DNA of 64,000 nt from Acerihabitans sp047324305 (GCF_047324305.1 NZ_CP178740.1:1798001-1862000), one strand, 5' to 3'. Positions 51,217 through 59,608 are shown, numbered from the stretch's first letter. Made by a program: numbers and translations. The notes: a model not told the origin generated them from the letters alone.

Positions 51217-52125
51217 TTAGCGCGGCAACGTCTTATCGGTAAAGGCGGACAGATCGCGGTTAAAGCGCTCCGGCTCCTCGATAAAAGGCGCATGGCCCGA
51301 ATTGGCGTAAAGCTTCTTTTGTATCGCCGGATTCAGCGCCTGCGCGCGGGCCATGGTCGTCGTTGGCCGCACTAGCGCGTCCCGGGCGCCATAAATCAGC
51401 AGCACCGGCACCCGGACCTTGCCCAGGGCCCTGGCCGCATCGACCGTTATCGACATCACGGCTCGCTGCATATCCCATGAGGCCATGGCGGCATTGGCGT
51501 ATAGACGCCCGAAAGTGGCCGCGTCCGGCTGGGTATAGAAGCACAGGCTGAGGAAATCACGCACGGCGTCGAGGTGGGTCTTTAAATCAGGCGCATTCAA
51601 ATCGCGATAGACCGCAGGATGCGGCGGTAGCTGATCGGGCTTAAGTTCAATCACGCCGTCAACATAAACCGCGCCGGCGATAGGACTATCGCCGTACTCT
51701 TCCAGATAATTGGAGATAACGACCCCGCCCAGCGACCACCCCACCAGCACCGGTTTTCGCGCATGCGACGTTTTGATGACCGCGGCGAGATCTTCCGCCC
51801 AGCGCCGTCCGTCGGTGTAAGACGCGGCGTCGGTGGGCTTACCGGACAGGCCGTGGCCGCGCATATCGTAGGTAATCAGACGATAGCGCGCAAGCTGCGG
51901 GCTGTTGATTTGCCCCTCCCAGTTAAGATGGCTGCCAAGCAGGCCGTGGATAAAAATAATGGCGGCGCCGTCGGGATTGCCCGCTTCCTGGACGGCTATT
52001 TTTACGCCGTCCGGCGCGGTAATAGTGTAGTTTTTCGTGTCGGCAAGCGCTGCCGGGGAAAAAGTGAACAGCGTGGCGGTCACCACCAGCGCGGACAAGA
52101 TGCGGCTAAACGTAAATGTGGACAT
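51217..52125 (-). CDS. Secreted or periplasmic alpha/beta hydrolase
   Basis: The 302-residue product begins with a signal peptide (ILSALVVTATLFTFSPAALA, cleavage likely after ALA) and then an alpha/beta-hydrolase fold. FIHGLLGSHLNW is the oxyanion-hole segment, GWSLGG the nucleophile elbow (Ser), IYGARDALV the acid and NSGHAPF the catalytic His. Substrates of this type include esters, peroxides and epoxides. None can be assigned. It is divergent from a MerR-type gene, and the operator between them probably controls this hydrolase. The ATG at 52125 after GAAGAGC is preferred to 52149. Confidence 0.82.
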   Translation of the reverse strand: MSTFTFSRILSALVVTATLFTFSPAALADTKNYTITAPDGVKIAVQEAGNPDGAAIIFIHGLLGSHLNWEGQINSPQLARYRLITYDMRGHGLSGKPTDAASYTDGRRWAEDLAAVIKTSHARKPVLVGWSLGGVVISNYLEEYGDSPIAGAVYVDGVIELKPDQLPPHPAVYRDLNAPDLKTHLDAVRDFLSLCFYTQPDAATFGRLYANAAMASWDMQRAVMSITVDAARALGKVRVPVLLIYGARDALVRPTTTMARAQALNPAIQKKLYANSGHAPFIEEPERFNRDLSAFTDKTLPR

Positions 52126-52164
52126 AAGCAATGCTCTTCGGTTGGACAAGAGCCCACAGACTCA

Positions 52165-52189
52165 ACCCTCACACTGATGTCAGGGTCAA
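52165..52189 (-). promoter_or_regulatory. MerR-type operator/promoter of the hydrolase gene
   Basis: The palindrome ACCCTCACACTGATGTCAGGGT (two bases longer than I may quote as one motif; arms ACCCTCACA and TGTCAGGGT) occupies 52165-52186. On the minus strand TTGACC (complement of 52184-52189) is the -35, with a 19-bp spacer, the long spacing typical of MerR-activated promoters. Confidence 0.65.
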
Positions 52190-52214
52190 GGTAAAAATGT
52201 GCTATGCTGTTGCC

Positions 52215-52601
52215 ATGAATAAAACGATTACGCCAGACTCGCTGACCGTTGGCCAGCTCGCGCGCGCAACCGGCGCCAGCGTCCGCTCTATCCGCCACTA
52301 CGATGAGCAGGGGTTGCTCACGTCCATCCGCACCTGTAACGGCTACCGGTCATTTCCCCCGGCGGCGGTGGCTCAGGTCAGGCAGATCCAGCGCATGATC
52401 GCCACCGGCTTTAGCCTGGCGGAGATCCGCGCGTTCCCCGACTGCATGCGGATGATCGAAGGGGCGAGCGCCTGCCCCCAGACCACCGAGGTCCAGCGCA
52501 AGCGCCTGGATTCCATCGAGCGCCAGATAGCCGACCTCGAGCGCCGCCGCGCGCGCCTGCTCAAGACGCTGGCCGAGGGCGTTATCCCTCCCCTGGACTG
52601 A
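52215..52601 (+). CDS. MerR-family regulator
   Basis: The 128-residue protein has an N-terminal MerR HTH (TVGQLARATGASVRSIRHYDEQGLLTSIRTCNGYRSF) and a long dimerisation helix near the C-terminus (TTEVQRKRLDSIERQIADLERRRARLL). A cysteine pair of a metal-sensing loop is not evident, though Cys residues occur at DCM and ACP. It is divergent from the hydrolase gene and probably twists the MerR-type promoter between them. The effector is unknown. The ATG at 52215 gives the proper start. Confidence 0.85.
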   Translation: MNKTITPDSLTVGQLARATGASVRSIRHYDEQGLLTSIRTCNGYRSFPPAAVAQVRQIQRMIATGFSLAEIRAFPDCMRMIEGASACPQTTEVQRKRLDSIERQIADLERRRARLLKTLAEGVIPPLD

Positions 52602-52865
52602 TTTTCTTGCGGCTGGTCATCCCGACCGATCCGATCTGTCTTTGCTACTAACGCTATAACTTATGGCGAAAACGAATTTCACCCGCGCGGTGTTTATGCG
52701 CTACTTTCGAAGGGCCGTTCTCATATGCTGGTGCAATTGCGCGTGTTTACTCCGCGACAATAGCGGCTGATGGGCCTAAGCCAATGAGTATTGATGTTTT
52801 ATATTGTTGGCATAGAAATTGTATATACCTGTCTATTCACACAACTCATTCTACTCTGGAAAAAA
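52602..52865. other. Region upstream of the betaine-type ABC operon
   Basis: About 260 bp with no assigned gene. One plus-strand frame (about 52602-52765) is open without a start codon and reads FHPRGVYALL near its middle; I do not recognise it, and it may be gene debris. The last 80 bp, AT-rich, should hold the operon promoter. Confidence 0.4.
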
Positions 52866-53756
52866 ATGCGCATAACCCCCCTTAAGCAGATGGTATTTTT
52901 CATTGCCGGATTAAGCGCCTTAGCGTCAGCGGCCCAGGCAGCGGATTTTATCGTCGGCAGCAAGAGCTTTACCGAACAGTATATTCTGGCGGAAATCTAT
53001 GCCTCGGCATTGGAGCAGGCGGGCATTCCGGTTGAACGCAAAATTAACCTGGGCGGCACGCTGATAGCGCAGGCGGCGCTGGTAAAAGGCGATATCGATA
53101 TGTATCCCGAATACACCGGTACCGCCCTGAGCGCGGTGGTGAAAGGTGAATTGTCATCCGACCCGGACAAAGTCTACCAGCAGGTCAAAACCGCCTACGC
53201 CGAGAGATATCAGCTTACCTGGCTGGCCCCGGCCAGGCTGAACAATGGCTATGCTCTGCTGGTCAGTAAAGCCACCGCCGATAAATATCGCTTAAAAACC
53301 CTCTCCGATCTCGCCAAGGTGGCGCCGCAACTGACCATCGGCGCGGGGGCGGAGTTCGGCGATCGCCAGGACGGCCTGAAAGGACTGGAGCAGGTTTACG
53401 GCATTAAATTCAAATCCTTCCGCCAGTTCGCTAAAGTCGGCCTGCGCTATGATGCACTGGCCGCCGGACAGATCGATGTCGCCAACGGTTTCGCCACCGA
53501 CTGGCAAATCGCCGACGGACAATATGTCTCGCTTGCGGACGATAAGCATCTCTTCCCACCGTATTTCGTCGCCCCGGTGGTCCGCGACCAGGCGCTAAAG
53601 GCCTATCCCAACGCGGAAGCGGCGCTTAATAAGGTCAGCGCGCTGCTTGATAACGCCACCATGCAAAAACTTAACGCCGCGGTGGAAAAAGACAAAGAAG
53701 AACCGGCCGACGTCGCGCAAGCGTTTCTGCGTGAAAAAGGCATTGTGAAACCCTGA
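52866..53756 (+). CDS. OsmF/OpuC-type betaine-binding protein
   Basis: The 296-residue protein has a cleavable signal peptide (MVFFIAGLSALASAAQAAD) and the fold of glycine-betaine/osmoprotectant binding proteins (OpuAC/OsmF): FIVGSKSFTEQYILAEIYASALEQAG, GDIDMYPEYTGTAL and AGAEFGDRQDGLKGLEQVYG. The Tyr and acidic residues in MYPEYTGT are usual ligands of quaternary ammonium groups. It should capture a betaine-type substrate in the periplasm. It begins an operon with a lyase-like gene and the matching permease and ATPase genes. The downstream ATG at 52866 is preferred, since it starts the signal peptide. Confidence 0.88.
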   Translation: MRITPLKQMVFFIAGLSALASAAQAADFIVGSKSFTEQYILAEIYASALEQAGIPVERKINLGGTLIAQAALVKGDIDMYPEYTGTALSAVVKGELSSDPDKVYQQVKTAYAERYQLTWLAPARLNNGYALLVSKATADKYRLKTLSDLAKVAPQLTIGAGAEFGDRQDGLKGLEQVYGIKFKSFRQFAKVGLRYDALAAGQIDVANGFATDWQIADGQYVSLADDKHLFPPYFVAPVVRDQALKAYPNAEAALNKVSALLDNATMQKLNAAVEKDKEEPADVAQAFLREKGIVKP

Positions 53757-53775
53757 CAACCGGGCAAAAGTGATC

Positions 53776-55350
53776 ATGACGTTTCATCTCGGTGGCGACA
53801 GTGCTTTAACCGTGGCAACGCTTGCGCGCATAGCGCGGGAAAATCAGCCGGTGGCGTTTAGTCCGGCGGCGCTTGAGCGCATAAAAAACGGCTTTTCTTT
53901 TCTTTACCAGCGCATAGACGCCGGCGATCGGATCTACGGCGTGACCACCGGCCTGGGCGCCGGCGTGGATACCGCGGTGCTCAATGGCGCCGACGGGCGC
54001 CGGGATAGCGCGCGCCTGCACGCCATCCAGCAGCGTATTCCACTGGCGCGCGCGGTAGGCGTCGGCCCGCTTGCCGATAGCGTACAGGTCAGGGCAATGA
54101 TGCTGGCGCGGCTTGCCGGCATTGCCGAAGGGTATTCCGGCATCTCATTGCCGAGCGCGCAGGCCTTACTTAATTTATTAAATCTTGGCGTGCATCCGCA
54201 GGTGCCATTGCTGGGTTCGATCGGCGAAGCCGATCTGGCGCCGCTGGCGCATATCGGCTGCGCGCTGGCGGGCGACGGAGAGGCGGAATACCGGGGACAG
54301 GTCACCGATATCCGCGCGCTGGCGCGCACCCTGGGTTTCACCCTGCCGGCTCTGACCGGCAAGGATGGACTGGCGCTGGTTTCCTCCAATGCGGCAAGCG
54401 TCGGCCTGGCCGCCTTGCTGCTGGCCGATATTGCCCAACTGGTTAACGTCCAGGCCGGCGCCATTGCCCTGTCGTTCGAAGCGTTCCGCGCCAACATCTC
54501 CCCGCTGTCGTCATGGGCCAGCCGTATCCGCCGGCTGCCGGGAGGAGCGGAATGCGCGTCCCATCTGCTGTCGCTGCTGGCCGGCGGTGTTTTATGCCAG
54601 CCCGGCGGCGCGCGTCTGCTGCAAGACCCGCTGAGCTTCCGTTGCGCGGCGTCGGTGCTGGCAAGCGTCTATCAGGCCTTCAACCTGGCCCGGCAGGCGA
54701 CTGAACTTGAGCTGAACAGCGCTGATGATAATCCGGCCCTGATAGCCGAGGCCGGGATGGTGTTGGCCAACGCCAATTTTGACGCCACGCATTTGGCGCT
54801 GGCATTTGAAGCCCTGGGTTTGGCGCTGGCGCGCCAGGCCAGCTGCGCCGCTGAACGCATGATGAAACTGATGTCCGAGGGGGCCAGCGGGCTGCCGCGC
54901 TTCCTGACGCCGCACCGCGGGCAGACGGGGTTTGCCACGCTGCAAAAAACCATTTCCGCGCTGACCGGCGATATTGTGCATCAGGCCAATCCGCTGTCCG
55001 CTATCACCATACCGGTGGCCGATCGGGTGGAGGACTACGCCTCGCAGGCCATGGCCGTCATCAGTAAAACGGCGCGCCTGGTGGAAAGCCTGCGCTATCT
55101 GGTAGCCATTGAATTGATGGTGGCGGCGCAGGCCGTCGATTTGCGCCAGGACCCACAGGCGCGGCTTGGCCAGGGCAGCGCGGCCGTTTATGCCCGCGTG
55201 CGCGGACGGGTCGCCGTATTGGTTCAGGATCGCTCCACCGCCCGCGATATTGAAAATCTGGCTAAGGCCATTACCGCCCCCGGCTGGCTGAACGCCGGCG
55301 AACAGCTTCTGGAGACTGAGTGCCATGCGTTGGGCTCCCAAACACCTTGA
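53776..55350 (+). CDS. HAL/PAL-family lyase without the MIO triad (ergothionase-like?)
   Basis: The 524-residue protein is an aromatic amino acid ammonia-lyase fold member: Tyr54 in IYGVTTGLGAG, SIGEADLAPLAHIG (147-162), QDPLSFRCAASVL, ELNSADDNPALI, FLTPHRGQTGF and VEDYASQ (Glu419). In HAL and PAL the Ala-Ser-Gly triad in GSxGASGDLAPL cyclises to the MIO cofactor. Here the segment reads GSIGEADLAPL, one residue shorter with no Ser, so MIO cannot form. Ergothionase, which eliminates trimethylamine from ergothioneine, is a known non-MIO member of this fold. The gene sits inside a betaine importer operon, so I infer lyase action on a betaine amino acid. Start: ATG 53776 or GTG 53770. Confidence 0.8.
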   Translation: MTFHLGGDSALTVATLARIARENQPVAFSPAALERIKNGFSFLYQRIDAGDRIYGVTTGLGAGVDTAVLNGADGRRDSARLHAIQQRIPLARAVGVGPLADSVQVRAMMLARLAGIAEGYSGISLPSAQALLNLLNLGVHPQVPLLGSIGEADLAPLAHIGCALAGDGEAEYRGQVTDIRALARTLGFTLPALTGKDGLALVSSNAASVGLAALLLADIAQLVNVQAGAIALSFEAFRANISPLSSWASRIRRLPGGAECASHLLSLLAGGVLCQPGGARLLQDPLSFRCAASVLASVYQAFNLARQATELELNSADDNPALIAEAGMVLANANFDATHLALAFEALGLALARQASCAAERMMKLMSEGASGLPRFLTPHRGQTGFATLQKTISALTGDIVHQANPLSAITIPVADRVEDYASQAMAVISKTARLVESLRYLVAIELMVAAQAVDLRQDPQARLGQGSAAVYARVRGRVAVLVQDRSTARDIENLAKAITAPGWLNAGEQLLETECHALGSQTP

Positions 55351-55972
55351 TGATATCGGCCTGGCCTTATGGCAACATCTTTACCTGGTGGGCATATCGA
55401 TAAGCGGCGCCTTCATCATCGCCATGATATTAGGCATCTGGAGCGCCCGCCGGCCCAAAACCTATGCGCTGGTGCTGACCTTCACCGGCATGCTGTTTTC
55501 CATTCCCAGCCTGGCGCTGTTCGCGCTGTTTATTCCATGGCTGGGAATTGGCCTGCTGCCGGCGATTGTCGGCCTCACCGCCTACGCGCTGATGATCATG
55601 GTGCGTAATATCGCTACCGGCTTTCACGCCATTGCGCCCGACGTGCTGAATGCGGCGCGCGGTATGGGTTATGGCTACTGGCGCATGCTGTGGGAGATTG
55701 AGCTGCCGCTGGCGCTGCCGTTTATTATCACCGGGCTGCGCATCGCCACCACCACTCTTATCGGCATCGCCACGGTGGCCGCCTATATTAACGCGGGCGG
55801 TCTGGGCACCATTATTTTCGCCGGGCTGGACCAGCGTTATCCGGAAAAAATCCTGGTGGGCGGCGGCCTGACCTCTTTGCTGGCCATCGGTGTCGACGCG
55901 CTGTTCCTGCTGCTGCAACGGCGCCTGGCGCGACGCGTCCATGCCGTCGTTCGCGTGGAGGCAAACGCATGA
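55325..55972 (+). CDS. Betaine-type ABC importer, permease 1
   Basis: The 215-residue permease has five or six hydrophobic segments and the EAA-loop of BPD-type permeases (APDVLNAARGMGYGYWRMLWEIELPLALPFIITGLRIA), as in OpuCB/OsmY-type components. It forms half the membrane channel. Its start overlaps the 3' end of the lyase gene by 26 bp, and its end overlaps permease 2 by 4 bp. Confidence 0.88.
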   Translation: MRWAPKHLDDIGLALWQHLYLVGISISGAFIIAMILGIWSARRPKTYALVLTFTGMLFSIPSLALFALFIPWLGIGLLPAIVGLTAYALMIMVRNIATGFHAIAPDVLNAARGMGYGYWRMLWEIELPLALPFIITGLRIATTTLIGIATVAAYINAGGLGTIIFAGLDQRYPEKILVGGGLTSLLAIGVDALFLLLQRRLARRVHAVVRVEANA

Positions 55973-56613
55973 TTTTTTTGGATGCGTGGCGCTGGATTGC
56001 GGCTAATCCGGATCAGTTCCTCGACGCCCTGCGCCAACACCTGGTGATGTGCGGGCTGGCGCTGTTGTTTTCGCTGCTGCTGGCTATTCCGATTGGGGTG
56101 AAAGTGGCGGCCTCGCCACGCGCCACGTTTATCGCCACCAATATCGCCAGCACCCTGAGAACCATTCCCAGCCTGGCGATCCTGGCGGCGGCGCTGCCGT
56201 TTTTGGGCATCGGGCTGCTGCCGTCGGTGGTGGCGCTGGTGATTCTCGCCCTGCCGCCGATCCTGCTGAATACCTGCACCAGCATTCAGGCGGTGGATAA
56301 CGACACGCTCTCCGCCGCCAAGGGAATGGGGCTGACGCGCGCGCAAACAACGCGCCGGGTCATTCTGCCGCTGGCGGCGCCCGGCATTCTGGCGGGCGTG
56401 CGTACGGCCGCCGTGCAGGTGATCGGCGGCGCGGCGCTGGCCTCCTTTATCGGCGGCGGCGGGCTGGGTGATTTTGTCACCACCGGCATCGCCATTATGG
56501 ATATGTCGCGCCTGCTGGTGGGCGCCATCCCCATCATCCTGTTGGCCATCGGCGCCGAACTGCTGTTCGGCGCCGTTGAAAAAATCGGGTTCAAACACGT
56601 CCCTAAAGGGTAA
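55969..56613 (+). CDS. Betaine-type ABC importer, permease 2
   Basis: This 214-residue permease is a paralogue of permease 1, with the EAA-loop VDNDTLSAAKGMGLTRAQTTRRVILPLAAPGILAGVRTAAVQVIGGA. The pairing of two unlike permeases is typical of OsmWY/OpuCB-CD transporters. It overlaps permease 1 by 4 bp and is followed by the ATPase gene after 5 nt. Confidence 0.88.
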   Translation: MIFLDAWRWIAANPDQFLDALRQHLVMCGLALLFSLLLAIPIGVKVAASPRATFIATNIASTLRTIPSLAILAAALPFLGIGLLPSVVALVILALPPILLNTCTSIQAVDNDTLSAAKGMGLTRAQTTRRVILPLAAPGILAGVRTAAVQVIGGAALASFIGGGGLGDFVTTGIAIMDMSRLLVGAIPIILLAIGAELLFGAVEKIGFKHVPKG

Positions 56614-56618
56614 ACCCC

Positions 56619-57569
56619 ATGATCAGACTGGAAAATATTACCAAGATTTATCCCGGGACAACGGCAAAAGCGGTATTTGACCTGACGCTTGAGATTCCGG
56701 AAGGTTCCACCACCGCGCTGATTGGCCCCTCCGGCTGCGGAAAAACCACCACCATGCGGCTGATTAACCGGCTGGAGGACGCCACCCGGGGACGCGTCTT
56801 CGTTAATGGCGAAGATGTGACCGCCGTCGATCCCGTGCAACTGCGCCGCCAGATCGGGTATGTTATCCAGAACGTCGGCCTGTTTCCGCATATGAACATC
56901 GCGGACAATATCGCCACCGTGCCGCGTCTACTGGGCTGGGATCGCCGCAAAACCGACGCGCGTGTCGATGAGTTGCTGCATCTGGTCGGTCTCGATCCCG
57001 TCGATCGCGGCCGCTATCCGGCGGAACTGTCGGGCGGACAGCGCCAGCGCGTCGGGGTGGCCAGGGCGCTGGCGGCCGACCCGCCGGTCATGCTGATGGA
57101 TGAGCCCTTCGGGGCCATCGATCCGCTGGTACGCGGCCGGTTGCAAAACGAATTTAAGCAAATCCTGCAGCGGGTTAAGAAAACCGTGGTAATTGTGACC
57201 CACGATCTCGACGAAGCCATCAAGATGGGCGATCGCATCGCCATTATGCGCGACGGTAAACTCTGTCAGTACGACACGCCCGCGGCTATCCTCAGCAAAC
57301 CGGCCGATGACTTTGTCGCCGCGTTTATCGGCAGCGACGCGTCGTTAAAACTGCTGGCGCTGACGCCGGTCGGTCATGCGATGACGCCCGGCGCCCAAAG
57401 CGGCTATACCCTCTCGGTCAACGCCCGGGCGAGCCTGAAAGACGTGCTGGCCCTGATGCTGGCCCAGGATGCGCCAGGCGTGCGCATTACCGATGACCAA
57501 CACCAGGTGCTGGGGGAATTAAACCGTCAGCAGCTTTTTCATTATCAGCAAACATTGCTTGCGGCCTGA
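56619..57569 (+). CDS. Betaine-type ABC importer, ATPase (OpuCA/OsmV-like)
   Basis: The 316-residue ATPase contains Walker A GPSGCGKTTT, the Q-loop VIQNVGLFPHM, signature LSGGQRQRVGVARAL, Walker B VMLMDEPFGAID and the switch His in VTHDLDEAI. It ends with a C-terminal region of CBS-like character (about 240-316) that is shorter than in OpuA. It powers import by the two permeases upstream. The gene order binding protein, lyase, permease, permease, ATPase is unusual because an enzyme gene is embedded in the transporter operon. Confidence 0.9.
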   Translation: MIRLENITKIYPGTTAKAVFDLTLEIPEGSTTALIGPSGCGKTTTMRLINRLEDATRGRVFVNGEDVTAVDPVQLRRQIGYVIQNVGLFPHMNIADNIATVPRLLGWDRRKTDARVDELLHLVGLDPVDRGRYPAELSGGQRQRVGVARALAADPPVMLMDEPFGAIDPLVRGRLQNEFKQILQRVKKTVVIVTHDLDEAIKMGDRIAIMRDGKLCQYDTPAAILSKPADDFVAAFIGSDASLKLLALTPVGHAMTPGAQSGYTLSVNARASLKDVLALMLAQDAPGVRITDDQHQVLGELNRQQLFHYQQTLLAA

Positions 57570-57590
57570 GCGCCGGACTAAGGGAATTAA

Positions 57591-58595
57591 ATGACTGCAC
57601 ACGTTAATATCAGTTACCTCAATGGCCCGGACATCCAGCAACTGGCGATGACCGACAGCGAAATCCTCGCCGCCGTCGAAGCCGGACTGCTGGCGCAGGG
57701 GCAAAACCAAACGGTCATCGAGCCCCGCATGCACCTGATCCCCGATCCGGCGTTTAACGGCCATTTCAACGTACTGCGCGGCTATATCGCGCCGCTTAAC
57801 CTGGCGGGCGTGAAGGTGGTGGGCGACTACGTGAATAACTACCAACTGGGCCTGCCGTCCGAGATGGCGATGCTCAATCTATTTAACCCGCGCACCGGCA
57901 TGCCGGTGGCCATCATGGACGCATCGGCCATTACCGATATGCGCACCGGAGCGATTACCGCGCTGGGCGCCCGCCATCTGGCGCGTAAAAACAGCAAAAT
58001 ACTCGGGCATATCGGCGCGCGCGGCACCGCTTACTGGAATGTACGCCTGCTGGACAGTCTGTATGACTTCGATGAAATCCGCGTTCACTCCCGCCGTCCG
58101 GAAAGTCGCAACGCCTTCGCGCAGCGCCTGGAACAGGATTTGGGCAAAAAGATTATCGTCACCGCCGATTGGGAAAGCTGTGTGCGCAATGCGGATATCG
58201 TGGTCGAGGCGTCACGGCTGGAAAAGCCGGCGCCCATGCTGAAAACCGCCTGGATCAAACCCGGCGCATTGGTCGTGCCCTACGGCACGATGAGCGCGGT
58301 TGAGCTGTCGCTGACCGACATCATGGATAAACTGGTGGTGGATGATTGGGGCCAGTGCAAAGGCGGCATGTTTGGCTCCCTGCGGGCGCACGTTGAAGCC
58401 GGCAAGCTTAGCGGGGAAACGCTGCATGGCGAATTGGGCCAGATCGTCGCCGGTGTTAAAAGCGGACGCGAGAACGACGATGAAACTATCCTGTTCTGGC
58501 ATCGCGGTCTGTCGCTCAGCGATATTGCCCTGGGTCATGCGATGCTGGAAAAGGCGCGCAGGCTTGGTATCGGACAGGAGTTACGCTACGCATGA
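57591..58595 (+). CDS. Ornithine cyclodeaminase/mu-crystallin-like protein
   Basis: The 334-residue protein has the family's substrate domain (LNLAGVKVVGDYVNNYQLGLPSEMAMLNLFNPRTGMPVAIMDASAITDMRTGAITALGARHLARK) and an NAD(P)-binding Rossmann fold beginning ILGHIGARGTAYWNVRLL. The usual GxGxQA motif is modified to GHIGARGTAYW. Members are ornithine cyclodeaminase, alanine dehydrogenase, ketimine reductases and SbnB-type enzymes. It is 21 nt after the ATPase gene and overlaps the next gene by 4 bp, so it is part of the operon. It may process the acid left after amine elimination, but this is inference. Confidence 0.83.
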   Translation: MTAHVNISYLNGPDIQQLAMTDSEILAAVEAGLLAQGQNQTVIEPRMHLIPDPAFNGHFNVLRGYIAPLNLAGVKVVGDYVNNYQLGLPSEMAMLNLFNPRTGMPVAIMDASAITDMRTGAITALGARHLARKNSKILGHIGARGTAYWNVRLLDSLYDFDEIRVHSRRPESRNAFAQRLEQDLGKKIIVTADWESCVRNADIVVEASRLEKPAPMLKTAWIKPGALVVPYGTMSAVELSLTDIMDKLVVDDWGQCKGGMFGSLRAHVEAGKLSGETLHGELGQIVAGVKSGRENDDETILFWHRGLSLSDIALGHAMLEKARRLGIGQELRYA

Positions 58596-59398
58596 TCGCC
58601 AACGGACGTATGTATTCGGTCACCGCGGCGGCGGCGGCGGGCTGGAAAACGCTGCTGCAGGCGGTCTACCGGCGCGCCGGCATCTCTGGGGAAGTGATTG
58701 ATTATCCGGCCCCTGCCCCGCTGGAAGCGCTATGGCAACGTCCGGATCTGGCCGGGGTATTTATGTGCGGCCTGCCGTTTTCGCTCGGGCTGTTTCCCGT
58801 CGTGGCCATTGCCGCGCCGGTTCCGCTGCATTCGCTGCCCGATGGCCCCGGCAGCTACCGCAGCCGCCTGATCGTCGCCCGCGATGCGCCCTACCGGCAA
58901 TTGCGGGATACCTTCGGCGGGCGCCTGGCGTTTACCAACCCGGAATCGCACTCCGGCTACAGCGCCCTGCGCTTTCACCTGCTGCCGTTCCTGCGCCCCG
59001 GGCAAACCACATTGTATCGCGAAACCACCGGCCCGCTGGTGACCCCGCGCCGGGTCGTGGAGGCCGTCGCCGGCGGCGACGCCGATATCGGCCCGGTGGA
59101 CAGCTATGCCTATGAACTGCTGGCGCGCGACGAGCCGGCGCTGATAGAAAAAGTACGGGTGATAGATCACACCGCGCCGGCTCCGATGCCCCTGCTGGTG
59201 GCGTCGGCTTCACTGCCGCCGGCCGCGCTTGCCGCCCTGCAACGCGCGTTTATCGCCTTAGCCCAGGACAGTAACGGCTCCGCGCTGCTGGCGGCCCTGC
59301 AGCTGCAAGGATTTAAGATCCCCGACCCACGCGACTATCAGTTGCTGGCGCGGCGGGCAGCCGCCGCTGAACAGGCGGGATACCGGCTACTGCGCTGA
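58592..59398 (+). CDS. PhnD/SsuA-like binding protein without signal peptide
   Basis: The 268-residue product resembles the phosphonate-type periplasmic binding fold: GVFMCGLPFSLGL, RLAFTNPESHSGYSALRFHLL, and DADIGPVDSYAYELLARDEP with its Asp/Tyr ligand cluster. It starts MIANGRMYSVTAAAAAGWKTLL, which is not a signal peptide, so it should be cytoplasmic. A cytoplasmic protein of this fold could be an enzyme or ligand carrier. It is the last gene of the operon, overlapping the ornithine-cyclodeaminase-like gene by 4 bp and the convergent DUF1127 gene by 12 bp. Confidence 0.72.
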   Translation: MIANGRMYSVTAAAAAGWKTLLQAVYRRAGISGEVIDYPAPAPLEALWQRPDLAGVFMCGLPFSLGLFPVVAIAAPVPLHSLPDGPGSYRSRLIVARDAPYRQLRDTFGGRLAFTNPESHSGYSALRFHLLPFLRPGQTTLYRETTGPLVTPRRVVEAVAGGDADIGPVDSYAYELLARDEPALIEKVRVIDHTAPAPMPLLVASASLPPAALAALQRAFIALAQDSNGSALLAALQLQGFKIPDPRDYQLLARRAAAAEQAGYRLLR

Positions 59399-59608
59399 CG
59401 GGCCGCGCTCATCTTTATACGGCAGGTCATCACGGGTAAGGCCGATGTCCCGCAATTGCGCGTCATTAAGCGACCTCAGCGCCTTGCGGCTGCGGGAGTG
59501 TCGCCGCCACTGTTGATACCGGCCATATAACCGCCGCCACCAGCCGGTATTGCCGCAAGCGATGCGCTCAGGCGCGTTATCAGGGTCCGCCGTAATAAGA
59601 TTCTTCAT
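59387..59608 (-). CDS. DUF1127 protein, YjiS-like
   Basis: The 73-residue basic protein has a WWRRLYGRYQQWRRHSRSRKALRSLNDAQLRDIGLTRDDL core, the DUF1127 signature (RALRxLxDxQLxDIGLxRxDI). These small proteins are linked to metabolic adaptation and RNA binding in other bacteria; the exact role here is unknown. It is divergent from a MocR gene, matching the E. coli yjiS/yjiR arrangement. The ATG at 59608 is taken as start. It overlaps the convergent PhnD-like gene by 12 bp. Confidence 0.8.
   Translation of the reverse strand: MKNLITADPDNAPERIACGNTGWWRRLYGRYQQWRRHSRSRKALRSLNDAQLRDIGLTRDDLPYKDERGPSAQ

Noticed and set aside
52602..52765. Start-less open plus-strand frame between the merR-type gene and the binding-protein gene
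   Set aside because: It has no start codon and no family I recognise. It could be the tail of a lost gene, but I cannot support a call.
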